Of a stretch of 42,385 bases of DNA, positions 29,980-39,438 are shown in pieces. A program made the position numbers and the translations under genes. This DNA is from Planctomycetaceae bacterium (GTDB taxonomy: Bacteria; Planctomycetota; Phycisphaerae; UBA1845; UTPLA1): contig WYBU01000047.1 of NCBI GenBank assembly GCA_011525745.1, forward strand, positions 1 to 42,385. Direction: 5' to 3'. A model generated the notes under the pieces. That model searched no databases and was not told the origin of the DNA. It saw only the letters and a program-made list of their open reading frames with translations. Numbering within the stretch: the stretch's first letter is position 1; each line of letters opens with the position of its first letter.

Positions 29980-32900
29980 CTATTCATCCTCATCGAAGCG
30001 GACCACGAAGCGCCGTTCCGGCGTCACAACCAGCGCGCGATTGCCCGAAGGAACGACCTCCAGCACGCTCGAATCGGCCAGATAGGGCGACACTTCGCTG
30101 GGATCCAGCGCTACCGGCCGGCCGATGCGTCGCCCGCCGGACTTGTCATACAGCCCCACGCGCGTCGTGACCGCCGACTCGAACGCCTGGCTGGCTTCGT
30201 CGAAGGAATGCGCGAGGTCCAGCCGCACGACCGGCAACACCGACGGCGAGGCGAGCAGCATGTGCGGCGTCAGCAGGGCCAACTGCCATGGACCGAGCGT
30301 GCGCACCTTTTCGCCCGAGCCGACGTCATACCATTCGAGCCGCAATTCGGGACGGGCCTCGACCGATTCGCGCACCAGCAGCAGCCGGCCCGCGTCCGTC
30401 ATGACCGCCGACTCCACGACTCCCTCGCGCTCGGTCGCCGAGATGCGACCGACCCTCGCGCCGTCATCGACCGACACCACGACCAGCCCATCGAGGCCTT
30501 CGCGGACCGTCACATGCCGCGGGCCTGAAGCGAACAGCTCCGGCCCCACGTTGTTCACATCCACGCGCCATGCGGTTTCTCCCGTCGTCATATCGACCGC
30601 GCGCAGCCCCTCGGCCAGCAGAAGGATGGCCAGGTTATTGTTGAGCACGACGCGTTGATCGGGCGGCTGGTCCTGCGCGATCGACCGGGCGACTTCGGGA
30701 AAGTCGAGCCGCCGCAAAGTCTCGCCGCTGAACGGATCGAGCACCCACAAGACGTCCTTCAATGGGGAATACGCGACGACGGCGTCATCGATCGCGTGCA
30801 GGCCGCCCAGGCGCGTCAGGCCTAACGTGCGCCGCCACAGCGGCGACGCGCCGTTTCGCGCCGGAAGGCCGGCGACTGCGTTGGGCGACACGGCCACGAC
30901 GAACATGCCCCGGGCCGCCGCCACGGGATTGTCGGGCATTTGATGCGCCCGCCCCAGCGGCGGCGTGATCGGCCGGCACATCGCCGCGCCGCTGTTGACG
31001 CCGACGAAGCAGACGCCCTGCGGCGTCGGTACGGCGGCATAGGCGCCGGCCGCGGCTGGGCGCGCCAGGCCCGCAACGATTCGGGTGAGCGGCAAGCCGG
31101 GTTCCATGAACCTGGGGCCTTCCGAATCCGCTTCGTTTGCGGGCAACAGCATCTGCCAGCGCACGCCGCCCAGCCCCGGCCCGGCCAGCTCGACTGCATA
31201 GAGGCCGTCGCCGGTGGTCATCATGCCGGTGCGGAGGATGCGCGGATCGTCGGATTCGTCCGGGCGCCAGGCGACAAAATCGGTGGCGGGCGAAGTCGTT
31301 GCGCCGTCGAGCGTCGTGGTCGAGCCATCCTGCCGGGCCGCGACTTGCCGCGACGCGGCTGACTCGAGGCCCGCCAGTTGTTCGAGGAACGCGCCAACGT
31401 CGGCGTTTCCCGACGGAGGCGACGCGAATACGTCGGACGGCAGCGCGGCGTCGGCCGGCAGTTCGCGCAGGCGCGCCATGCAGCGGGCGAGCGGTCCGTT
31501 GTTCCTGAATTCAACGTCGCGGCCCGTGGTCAGCAGTCGCGCCCAACGGGCGGCGGCCTCGGCCGCAACGCCGGTCGAGCCGGGCCGATCCAGTGCGCGG
31601 CGCAGGTAGAACTCGGCCGACTCGGGCATGCGCTCGTGAAGCTCGCGCCGCGCCAGTGCGAGGTCGGCCTCGGCGCCGGCCTCGCAGAAGCCCAGGACAT
31701 CGGCCAGCATGATCGCTCCCGCGACGTCGCCGGCGTCGATCCGTTCCGCGAAACGGCGCCGCACGGCATCGAGTCGCGCGGCACGCGCGGCATCGTCCAG
31801 AGCAGCCCACGCCGGCGTCATCCGCCGAGCCACGTCGACCACGCCGCGTGACCGCACGCCGTTTTCGTCGATCACGACTTCGCCGCACTCGTTGACCGAC
31901 GACAGCAGCCGATCGAACGCATCCGCCGCCCGACCCCAGGCGCACTCCAGATCAGCGTTGACCAGAGTCACCGCCAGTCGATCTTCGGCATGCGCCGCGA
32001 TTTGCACGGCCCGTTCCAGCAACGGCTCCAGTTCGGATTGCACCGCGTCGGCGCCGGACTGTCGCGCCTGCTCTCGCTGATCGTGAATGAGACCCAGCAG
32101 GGCGCGGACGCGCAGCCGGTTCGCCTCGCGGGTCCACTGAGCATCGGTGGCGTTGCGGGAAGCGTCTTCGCCGGAGGTTCCGGCCGCTTCGTCGAGCAGA
32201 TCGAGCGCGTCGCGCCATGCGCCGCGGATGGCGTAGAGCGACGCCGCCTTGAGACGCGCGTCGTTGTCGTCGGGCCGGCGACGCAGCCGATCGAGGGCTT
32301 CCTGCATTTCGCGAGTCAGGTCGCCGAACCGTCGCAGGCCGTCCCATTCGACGCTGTAGAGTGCGCCGTTCCACGACAAGAGATTGCCGAACGGCCCGGC
32401 CGCCGAGCGTCCCGTTCCGCTGCGCAAGCGCCGGCCGGTGGCGGCGTCGAGCACCAGGATTTCCGCGTCGGTCGGCACGAGCAGCCGATCGTCGGCCAGC
32501 GCGACGCGGCCAATGACGCCGGCGCATTCCTCGCGCCAGGTTCGTTTGCCGTCGGCCAGATCGAAGGCCTCGATCTGCGATCCCGCGACGTAGACGCGAC
32601 GCGCGTCGGCGCCGACGACCTGCCGCGCGGCGGGACAATGCGCTTCCCAACGTGGGCGGCCGTCGCGGCGGTCGAACGCGATCAGGCTGTTGGAGTCGGG
32701 CGGCGCGACGATGACGAGGTCGTCGCGGATCAGGGGCGGGTTCTGCAACCAGCCGTCGGCGGGCAGCATGCCGTCGCCGTCGAGCGGGACGCGCACGCCG
32801 TTGGGCAGCTCGAGCATGCGCTGGAGCGCGCGCTCATAGGTCGAGACCCAGCGCAACGACAGATCGCCGGCGTTCATCGCCAGGATCGCGCCCATGCCGG

Positions 32901-34491
32901 TCTGAACGCACAGCGTGTCTTCGGTGGCGTTCATCGGCAGGACGCGCCGCGCCAGCGTTCGGGCATCGGCGAGACTGCCCAGGGTGATGCGCCGCAGGAT
33001 CGTGCCGTCGGGCAGCAGCTCGAGCAGCATGAGATCCGCGCCGAGCTGATAGAGGGCCGCCAGGCGCGCGCCGATCCGCACCGGCGTCGACAGGAACCGC
33101 GCGCCGATGAGTCCGTCTTCGGGCGGGCCGGCGCCGCCCTTGGACCACAGCAGCTTCACGGTGACGGCGTCGTAGGCCGCCAGCACGTTGGGCACCAGCT
33201 CATCGGTCGCGCCGGTCAGCGCGGCTTCGAGATCGTCGACCTCCGAGGGGCGTACGTGGGGCTGCTCGATGGTGAACACGCGGCCGTTGACGATTGCCAT
33301 CGCGCCGGCCGGCTCGTCGAACAAAGCGCGATGCGTCGCCGCGGACATCGACGGGCGCTCGACGCGGGCGCGCCGCAGCCCCATGAAGCGCGGAAGATTC
33401 ATCGACGGTGGGGGCGGGCGCGTGCGGTTGCGTTCCTCGGAGCCGAAGCGGCCGCGGACCGAAAGGGTCACCGGATCGAGGGCCGAGTAGCCCTGCGGGG
33501 TCGCCACGAACAGCGTACGACCGTCGGTCAGCGCCTGCCACACGGGTGTGCGGCCGGTTTCGAGGGCGACGCGCAGCGCTTCGTCGCGGTCGGGCGGCTC
33601 GGCCGCCGAGAACTCAATTCGCCGGGCCGAATCGTCGAACAGATTGGGCGCGACGGCGGGCATGCGACCCGCGCGGCGCGCGTCGCCGAGCAGCGCCGGC
33701 CAGTCGGCCGCGGTGTCGGTGGATTCATCGGTCGGCGGCGCGATCGCCAGCGCTTCCATCGCTCGCAGGCGCTCCGCCAGATCGCGCGGAGCGTCGGCCG
33801 GGGGCGCGGCGCGAAGTCTGTCGAGCAGCGGTCGTGCGCGGTCGGGCCGGTCGGTGAGCAGGCAGATGGCGGCGCGGCGCAGCTCGATCGACCAGCGCGG
33901 CACACCGTGATCGGGAAAAGCATCGAGCAGGTCGAGGGCGTCCCATGCCTCGTGCCAGCGGCCGGCGTCGACCAGCCACGTCGCCAGTTCATCCGCGGCG
34001 GCCTGGCCGGCGCGGGTCGGAAGAAAGCGGGCGACCACGTCGCGCAGGGCGGTTTCATCGTGGCGCGTCCGCGCATCGGCCAGCAGGCGCGCCGCCTCGG
34101 CCTCGTAGGTCAGTCGAAACGTCTCGATCGCCGCCGGCGGCGCCGCGGCGAGGATGCGCCACGCGCGGGTGCGGGCGGTCGCGTAGCGCATGATGGCGGC
34201 GGGCGCCTCGGTGTCCTCCTCGAGCGCGACGGTGTTGGCGCCGTGCCCGTCAATGACACGGTGCAGCGTGTCGGCCAGCAGTTTCCATTCGCCGGACGCG
34301 GCGGCGTCGCGCGCCTTTCGCAGCCAGGCTTCGGCGTCGCGATCACGCGCGACCGTCAGCGGCGGGGCCGCGGGGCGACGGGCGGTTCCGCGGAATTGCG
34401 CATGAACACCGGGCACGACGCCGATCGTCGCGCACAGCGCCATCAGCGCCGCCGCGCGGCGCGCGCCGCGACAATTGCCGCCCGACGTCAT
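29980..34491 (-). CDS. Giant secreted protein with TPR and two PQQ-type beta-propeller regions
   Basis: The 1503-residue protein has a signal peptide (ALMALCATIGVVPGVHA-Q). Residues about 45-300 are helical, TPR-like (WHEAWDALDLLDAF). A first PQQ-like propeller spans about 310-720, with repeats such as SLIAFDRRDGRPRWEAHCP and ILVLDAATGRRL. Residues about 725-1080 are again helical, with typical TPR pairs (NDARLKAASLYAIRGAWRDALDLLDEA in part). A second propeller runs from about 1080 to the end (VLDPFSGETLRRLDF, AVDMTTGETAWRVDV). The role is unknown; propellers of this sort usually bind partners or scaffold outer-membrane or periplasmic machinery. ATG 34491 is the only start giving a signal peptide; longer frames upstream overlap the promoter region of the divergent gene. 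Confidence 0.88.
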   Translation of the reverse strand: MTSGGNCRGARRAAALMALCATIGVVPGVHAQFRGTARRPAAPPLTVARDRDAEAWLRKARDAAASGEWKLLADTLHRVIDGHGANTVALEEDTEAPAAIMRYATARTRAWRILAAAPPAAIETFRLTYEAEAARLLADARTRHDETALRDVVARFLPTRAGQAAADELATWLVDAGRWHEAWDALDLLDAFPDHGVPRWSIELRRAAICLLTDRPDRARPLLDRLRAAPPADAPRDLAERLRAMEALAIAPPTDESTDTAADWPALLGDARRAGRMPAVAPNLFDDSARRIEFSAAEPPDRDEALRVALETGRTPVWQALTDGRTLFVATPQGYSALDPVTLSVRGRFGSEERNRTRPPPPSMNLPRFMGLRRARVERPSMSAATHRALFDEPAGAMAIVNGRVFTIEQPHVRPSEVDDLEAALTGATDELVPNVLAAYDAVTVKLLWSKGGAGPPEDGLIGARFLSTPVRIGARLAALYQLGADLMLLELLPDGTILRRITLGSLADARTLARRVLPMNATEDTLCVQTGMGAILAMNAGDLSLRWVSTYERALQRMLELPNGVRVPLDGDGMLPADGWLQNPPLIRDDLVIVAPPDSNSLIAFDRRDGRPRWEAHCPAARQVVGADARRVYVAGSQIEAFDLADGKRTWREECAGVIGRVALADDRLLVPTDAEILVLDAATGRRLRSGTGRSAAGPFGNLLSWNGALYSVEWDGLRRFGDLTREMQEALDRLRRRPDDNDARLKAASLYAIRGAWRDALDLLDEAAGTSGEDASRNATDAQWTREANRLRVRALLGLIHDQREQARQSGADAVQSELEPLLERAVQIAAHAEDRLAVTLVNADLECAWGRAADAFDRLLSSVNECGEVVIDENGVRSRGVVDVARRMTPAWAALDDAARAARLDAVRRRFAERIDAGDVAGAIMLADVLGFCEAGAEADLALARRELHERMPESAEFYLRRALDRPGSTGVAAEAAARWARLLTTGRDVEFRNNGPLARCMARLRELPADAALPSDVFASPPSGNADVGAFLEQLAGLESAASRQVAARQDGSTTTLDGATTSPATDFVAWRPDESDDPRILRTGMMTTGDGLYAVELAGPGLGGVRWQMLLPANEADSEGPRFMEPGLPLTRIVAGLARPAAAGAYAAVPTPQGVCFVGVNSGAAMCRPITPPLGRAHQMPDNPVAAARGMFVVAVSPNAVAGLPARNGASPLWRRTLGLTRLGGLHAIDDAVVAYSPLKDVLWVLDPFSGETLRRLDFPEVARSIAQDQPPDQRVVLNNNLAILLLAEGLRAVDMTTGETAWRVDVNNVGPELFASGPRHVTVREGLDGLVVVSVDDGARVGRISATEREGVVESAVMTDAGRLLLVRESVEARPELRLEWYDVGSGEKVRTLGPWQLALLTPHMLLASPSVLPVVRLDLAHSFDEASQAFESAVTTRVGLYDKSGGRRIGRPVALDPSEVSPYLADSSVLEVVPSGNRALVVTPERRFVVRFDEDE

Positions 34492-34639
34492 GTTGTGTCG
34501 ATTCACGCCCACCGAGAGTCTCGCCGACGGTCGCAGCCGTTCGGGATGGCCCAAACCGTCGACATCGTAGCGGCGCAGCACCATCGGAACCAAGCACTTG
34601 CGGCCGGCGGGGGTTTCCTCGACGCTATCGACCGCGCAC

Positions 34640-35557
34640 ATGAGCCTTCCGCCCCAATCCGCCTCAACACCGCCGGGCGACGAGACGCCTTCGACGCAGG
34701 CGCCGGCCGATGCGCGAGGATCGCGCTGGCTGAATGGCGTGCGCGACTTGCTTGAATTCACGCTTGCGTCCATGCCGCCGCGCGGGCGAATCGGCGTACC
34801 CGACGGCGACGCCATGGCGCGCTGGATCATCCCCTGGGGCCTGCTGGTGGGCGCGGCGTGGATGACCGTCTTTCGCGTCGCGTGGCGCCTCTTCGGCGAT
34901 CCGGAAATGACGCGAGTCCGCGCGCTGCCGGCCCTGGCCGTTGTGCTGCTGGAATGCACGTTGACCGGCTATCTGCTCATCGTCGGCCTGTCGCGCGCGG
35001 CGGGCAGCGCGGTTCGGCACGATGGGCCGGCCGGCGCGACGGCTCATGCCGAGCGAGGGCCGCTGATTCTGATGCTCGCCGTTGCGGCGCACCTGGCGTT
35101 GTTCATCAGTCTGCCGGAGCGGATCGGCTGGTATCCGGCGCACGACGACTGGCGGTCCTATCTGAATCCCTTATACCCGCAGGTGACATATCGGCCGCTG
35201 TTGCTGGCGCCGTTGTGGGGCCGCTGGGCGATGATTCTGGCGGCGGGCGTGGGGCGGGCGGCGCCGGACGCGGACGAGCTGACGCGCGCGCTGTGCCGCG
35301 CCGTGCGGCCGGCGCGCGTGCTGCGCACGTTGCTCGTGCCGCTGGCGGTTTTTGCGGTGTATATGAACCGCGAGGGACAGTTTTTCCAGGGGCTGTTTGC
35401 ATCGCTGATTGTCTTTCTGTCGGCTTATCTGACGGCGCTGCTGCTGGCGCGGCGCTGGGGCGGCCAGACGCGCGACACGATTCACGCCGCCGGCGCGATG
35501 GCACAGATGACGTTCCTGGCCTCATATCGGGCTTTTTGTATTCCGTCGATCGGGTGA
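34640..35557 (+). CDS. Polytopic membrane protein of unknown function
   Basis: The 305-residue protein has a Pro/Ser/Asp-rich N-terminal tail and five or six membrane segments (WIIPWGLLVGAAWM, LALFISL, LLLAPLWGRWAMILAAGV, LLVPLAVFAVYM, LFASLIVFLSAYLTALLLA). Its C terminus, RRWGGQTRDTIHAAGAMAQM, vaguely resembles the GG-x-TGD-x-LGA end of cobalamin synthase CobS, but the aspartate motifs of CobS are not visible, so I do not assign it. The ATG at 34640 starts the tail. It diverges from the PQQ giant, leaving 148 bases for two promoters, and precedes the SNF2 gene by 140 bases. Confidence 0.7.
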   Translation: MSLPPQSASTPPGDETPSTQAPADARGSRWLNGVRDLLEFTLASMPPRGRIGVPDGDAMARWIIPWGLLVGAAWMTVFRVAWRLFGDPEMTRVRALPALAVVLLECTLTGYLLIVGLSRAAGSAVRHDGPAGATAHAERGPLILMLAVAAHLALFISLPERIGWYPAHDDWRSYLNPLYPQVTYRPLLLAPLWGRWAMILAAGVGRAAPDADELTRALCRAVRPARVLRTLLVPLAVFAVYMNREGQFFQGLFASLIVFLSAYLTALLLARRWGGQTRDTIHAAGAMAQMTFLASYRAFCIPSIG

Positions 35558-35627
35558 TGAGGCTGCTTTGGAGGATATGGATGCGCGGCGTTGCGCGGAA
35601 AACAAAGCGGAGCGCGATGTTTTTTGC

Positions 35628-35657
35628 TTGTCGGCGCTGATGCGGCGGCGGTAGAAT
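35628..35657 (+). promoter_or_regulatory. Candidate promoter of the SNF2 helicase gene
   Basis: TTGTCG (35628-35633) and TAGAAT (35652-35657) are separated by 18 bases, giving a 41-45 base leader to the ATG at 35698. The -10 matches five of six and the -35 four of six consensus bases. Upstream T-rich TGTTTTTTG (35618-35626) may be the end of the preceding transcript. Confidence 0.5.
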
Positions 35658-35697
35658 ATTCGGTCAAATTCGACGCGCATTGCGGGCTAGGAGGGCC

Positions 35698-38600
35698 ATG
35701 TCGCTCACCGACACATTCCGAGAATATTTTTCAGGCAAGGCTTGCACTCGGGGAGACGCGTATTTTCGGCAGGGCCGCGTCACGGTTCGTGCGCCGGCTT
35801 CCGATGGCGCCGTTACGGCTCACGTGCGCGGCTCGCAGCCGGGGCCTTACGACGTCGTGATTTACGAATCGGCCGGCGGCGAGCTTGACGCCGACTGCGA
35901 TTGTCCGGCCGCTCACTCCTACGACGGCTACTGCAAACATATTTGGGCCACGTTGCGGGCCATCGACAAGATGGCCAACGGCGGGGCGCGCGATCAGCAG
36001 GACCGCCGCCGATTCAGGAGCTTCGTGGAGCGGCTCGAAGCCGAGGCGGACGATCACGTCGACGAACACGACGAAGTAGAAAAAGAGGACGGCTGGGATG
36101 AGGACGACGTGAGGGACTTGCCGCCGCCGGCGGACGTCATGGGACAACTGAACCGGTGGTTGGGCGACGGCCGGGGGCGGGGCCGCGCGTCGGGTTCGCA
36201 TGAATCGGACTGGTCCGCCGTCGGCGGCATTCTCAAGAATGCGGCCGGCGTACTGCGCTCGCTGCGCCCGACGGGACAGGCCGCGTGGCGGCAACTGATC
36301 GACGTCCTCGATCAGCCGCTATCGGAGCCGACGCCGTCGTCCGGTGTCTATCGAAGCGGCTCATGGAAGCCGCCATTTTATGTCCTGGAAGTGGAGACGT
36401 GCCTTCGCCAGGGCGCCGTCTATCTGTCCACGTACACGCGCAAGCAGCTTAAGAACGGCGGGCTGGGCGTGCTTCGTTCGGCGCGGCTGGGGCCGGTGCG
36501 GAACATTCCGCCGCGCTACGCCGCCGACCGCGCGATTCGCGCTCTGCTGGGCGGCGCATCCGAGTTGCAGACGACGTCGGAGTATTACGGTTACGCACCG
36601 CTGTTCGGCGACGCGCTCGACTCGTGGTGCATCGATTCGTTGCTGCTGCGCGCCCTGCTGCCGTACCTGAACGCGACCGGGCGGTTCCAGTTCCGGCTGT
36701 CGACGCAGAATCCCGATCCCGCGCCGGTGGTCCTCGACGACGGTCCGCCGTGGCAACTCGTGCTGGCGCTGAAGCAGGGGGAACGCCGCGATGGCGAGCT
36801 GAACTTCGAGCTGCGGCGCGGCGAGCAGCGCTGCGGCGTCGGGGACGTATCCCTGCTGCTGGCCGGCGAGCCGGGCTTCTGCCTCATCGACGACACGCTG
36901 TGCGATCTTGAGACGTTCGGCTGCCCGGTGAGTCTGGTCCGGCATGTTTCACAGGAACCGATCCGCGTCCGCGCGAAGGACGTGCCCGAAGCCGCCCGCG
37001 TTCTGAGCGAGCTGCCCACCGTCCCGCTGTTGTCGCTGCCCGGGCAGCCCGAGTTGAGCGTGCGGCGGGACGTGACGCCGCGCGGACAGCTCGAGCTGAC
37101 GATGGACAACAAGGACGTCTTCGCGCAGGTTTCGTACGTGTACGACGACGTCGTGGTGCCGGCGATTCGCGCCGGGCGCGTGGTGATCGACGCTGAAAAA
37201 CGTCGGCAGATCGTCCGCAATCCCGAAGCCGAGGCGGCGCTGGAGCAGGACTTGCGGCGGATGGGATTCAAGGACGATCGCTTTGAGAAGGGCATGGCGA
37301 CCGACTCGCGCCGCGTGCCCGACATTGTGCGGACGCTGTGCGACGAGGGCTGGACGGTGCTGGCCGACGGCGGCGTGCTGCGACGGCCGGCCCATCTCGA
37401 CCTTGAGGTCACCAGCGGCATCGACTGGTTCGACGTCGGCGGAACGGTGACGTACGACGATCTGACGGCGCCGCTGCCCGATCTGCTGAAGGCGCTGCGC
37501 AGCGGGCAGAAATACGTCCGGCTGGGCGACGGCTCGTGGGGCATGTTGCCGGAGGAGTGGCTGGGGCTTCACGGAGCGGTGCTGGATTTCGGCCGCATCG
37601 AAGGCGGCAAGCTGCGTTTTCATCGCACGCAGGTGCTGCTGATCGACGAGCTGTTGGCGCAGCAGCCGGCGGCGCGATTCGACGCGGAATTCGCGGCGTA
37701 TCGCGAGAAGGTCCGCGCGTTTGAGGGCATTCGGCCGATGACCGCGCCGGGCGCGTTCGTCGGCGAGCTGCGGCCCTATCAGCAGGTCGGCCTGGGCTGG
37801 TTCGAGTTCCTCGATCAGTTCGCGTGGGGCGGCTGCCTGGCCGATGATATGGGTCTGGGCAAGACGGTCCAGGTGTTGGCGTGGTTGATGCGACGGGCGA
37901 ACGAGACGCCGCGTCCGACGTCTTTGGCGGTTGTGCCGCGCTCGGTCGTCTTCAACTGGCTGGACGAGGCCCGCAAGTTCGCGCCGTCGCTGAGGGTCGT
38001 TTCCTATCACGGCAACGACCGCCACGAACTGCTCGACAAGCTGCACGAATACGACCTCGTGGTTACGACCTATCACACGCTGCGCGTCGACGTGGCCGAC
38101 TTCATCAAGACGAAATTCGACTACGTGATCCTCGACGAAGCGCAGGCGATCAAGAATCCCAAGGCGCAGTCGGCCAAGGCGGTGCGCCTGTTGACGGCGC
38201 GGCGGCGGCTGGCGCTGACCGGCACGCCGGTCGAGAATCGGCTGGCCGATTTGTGGTCGATCTTCGACTTTCTCAACCCCGGCATGTTGGGGACGGTCAA
38301 CGCTTTCCGCGAGGCGTTCGACGCGGGCGACGACGCCGAGGCCGGCCGCTCCGAGCGGCTGCGCCGCGCCATTCGCCCGTTCCTGCTGCGGCGCACGAAG
38401 GATGCCGTAGCGCCCGAGTTGCCGGCCAAGACCGAAGAGACGCTCTACTGCGAGATGACGCCCGGCCAGGCGAAGCGTTACGCCGAGCTGCGCGAGTACT
38501 ATCGCGCCGCGGTGCTCGGCAAGGTGGCGGAAATGGGGCTGGCCCGCGCCAAGATTCACGTGCTCGAGGCGCTGCTGCGTTTGCGGCAGGCGGCCTGTCA

Positions 38601-39144
38601 TCCGGCGCTGCTGGACTCGAAGATCAAGCCCGAGGACTCGGGCAAGATGGACGCGCTGCTGCCGATGATTCAGGAAGTCACCGACGGCGGGCACAAGGTG
38701 CTGGTCTTTTCGCAGTTCACGAGTTTTCTCGCGCTCGTGCAGAAGCTGCTGGATGCCAAGAATGTCACGTACGAGTATCTCGACGGCAAGACGCGCGACC
38801 GCAAGAGCCGCATCGACCGCTTCCAGAATGATCCGGACTGCAAGCTGTTTCTCATCAGTCTCAAGGCCGGCGGGTTCGGGCTGAACCTGACGGCCGCCGA
38901 TTACGTGTTCATTCTCGACCCGTGGTGGAACCCTGCCGTCGAGGCGCAGGCCATCGACCGCACGCACCGCATCGGGCAGGACAAGAAGGTCTTCGCCTAT
39001 CGGCTGATCAGCAAAGGCTCGGTCGAGGAGAAGATTCTGGAGCTTCAGTCTCGCAAGCGCGATCTGGCGGCGTCGATCATCACCGAGGCCTCCAGCCTGA
39101 TCGCCGAGCTGACACGTGAGGATCTGGAAGTGTTGTTGTCGTAG
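35698..39144 (+). CDS. SWIM-type zinc finger SNF2-family DEAD/DEAH helicase
   Basis: The 1148-residue protein starts with a SWIM zinc finger, DADCDCPAAHSYDGYCKHIWA (shown in part: CDCPAAHSYDGYCKH), residues about 66-84, which binds DNA or protein. An SNF2-associated region of about 600 residues follows. The ATPase comes last: motif I DDMGLGKT (about 716-723), motif II DEAQ (about 811-814), motif III LTGTPVENRLADLW, and the helicase C half with FLISLKAGGFGLNLTAADYV and QAIDRTHRIGQ (about 1083-1093). It is likely a DNA translocase that remodels nucleoprotein, with a possible role in repair or transcription. AGGAGG lies five bases before the ATG. It is probably transcribed from 35628-35657. Confidence 0.95.
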   Translation: MSLTDTFREYFSGKACTRGDAYFRQGRVTVRAPASDGAVTAHVRGSQPGPYDVVIYESAGGELDADCDCPAAHSYDGYCKHIWATLRAIDKMANGGARDQQDRRRFRSFVERLEAEADDHVDEHDEVEKEDGWDEDDVRDLPPPADVMGQLNRWLGDGRGRGRASGSHESDWSAVGGILKNAAGVLRSLRPTGQAAWRQLIDVLDQPLSEPTPSSGVYRSGSWKPPFYVLEVETCLRQGAVYLSTYTRKQLKNGGLGVLRSARLGPVRNIPPRYAADRAIRALLGGASELQTTSEYYGYAPLFGDALDSWCIDSLLLRALLPYLNATGRFQFRLSTQNPDPAPVVLDDGPPWQLVLALKQGERRDGELNFELRRGEQRCGVGDVSLLLAGEPGFCLIDDTLCDLETFGCPVSLVRHVSQEPIRVRAKDVPEAARVLSELPTVPLLSLPGQPELSVRRDVTPRGQLELTMDNKDVFAQVSYVYDDVVVPAIRAGRVVIDAEKRRQIVRNPEAEAALEQDLRRMGFKDDRFEKGMATDSRRVPDIVRTLCDEGWTVLADGGVLRRPAHLDLEVTSGIDWFDVGGTVTYDDLTAPLPDLLKALRSGQKYVRLGDGSWGMLPEEWLGLHGAVLDFGRIEGGKLRFHRTQVLLIDELLAQQPAARFDAEFAAYREKVRAFEGIRPMTAPGAFVGELRPYQQVGLGWFEFLDQFAWGGCLADDMGLGKTVQVLAWLMRRANETPRPTSLAVVPRSVVFNWLDEARKFAPSLRVVSYHGNDRHELLDKLHEYDLVVTTYHTLRVDVADFIKTKFDYVILDEAQAIKNPKAQSAKAVRLLTARRRLALTGTPVENRLADLWSIFDFLNPGMLGTVNAFREAFDAGDDAEAGRSERLRRAIRPFLLRRTKDAVAPELPAKTEETLYCEMTPGQAKRYAELREYYRAAVLGKVAEMGLARAKIHVLEALLRLRQAACHPALLDSKIKPEDSGKMDALLPMIQEVTDGGHKVLVFSQFTSFLALVQKLLDAKNVTYEYLDGKTRDRKSRIDRFQNDPDCKLFLISLKAGGFGLNLTAADYVFILDPWWNPAVEAQAIDRTHRIGQDKKVFAYRLISKGSVEEKILELQSRKRDLAASIITEASSLIAELTREDLEVLLS

Positions 39145-39438
39145 AGAAGTTGCCTGTTGTCAGATGATGGGCAGTCAGCCGTCAGCCATCAGCCGTCAGC
39201 GTTCGGTGCTCAGGTTCTGAAGTACGCCAAGGCCCTCGCCGGCGCGGCACGGTCAGGCCTTCGTTCATGACGGGCGTGTCGATTCCGAAAGGCGTGTCGC
39301 ACGAGGGCTTGGCCGTGTGAAGCCCCGCAACACGCGCACGCCGCGACGGCCTTTGATCGGACCGATCGTCGTCCGTACGCACGCCGACGCACTTGAATTG
39401 CCGGCCGCGGTCGGTGGAATTACGATTCCTTGTGGGCC
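39145..39438. other. Spacer with heptamer repeats, no gene
   Basis: Four heptamers (GTCAGCC, GTCAGCC, ATCAGCC, GTCAGCG) lie at 39174-39201, related to those at 27153-27215. The rest (to the ATG at 39439) shows no coding frame with family features and no convincing terminator for the SNF2 gene. Confidence 0.5.

Noticed and set aside
31990..34755. 921-codon open frame antisense to the PQQ/TPR giant gene
   Set aside because: No signal peptide, motif or ribosome site; the sense strand has TPR and PQQ-type repeats. The amino-acid content is a GC artefact.
36949..38967. 672-codon antisense frame over the SNF2 gene
   Set aside because: The sense frame contains all SNF2 helicase motifs, so the antisense frame is a shadow.
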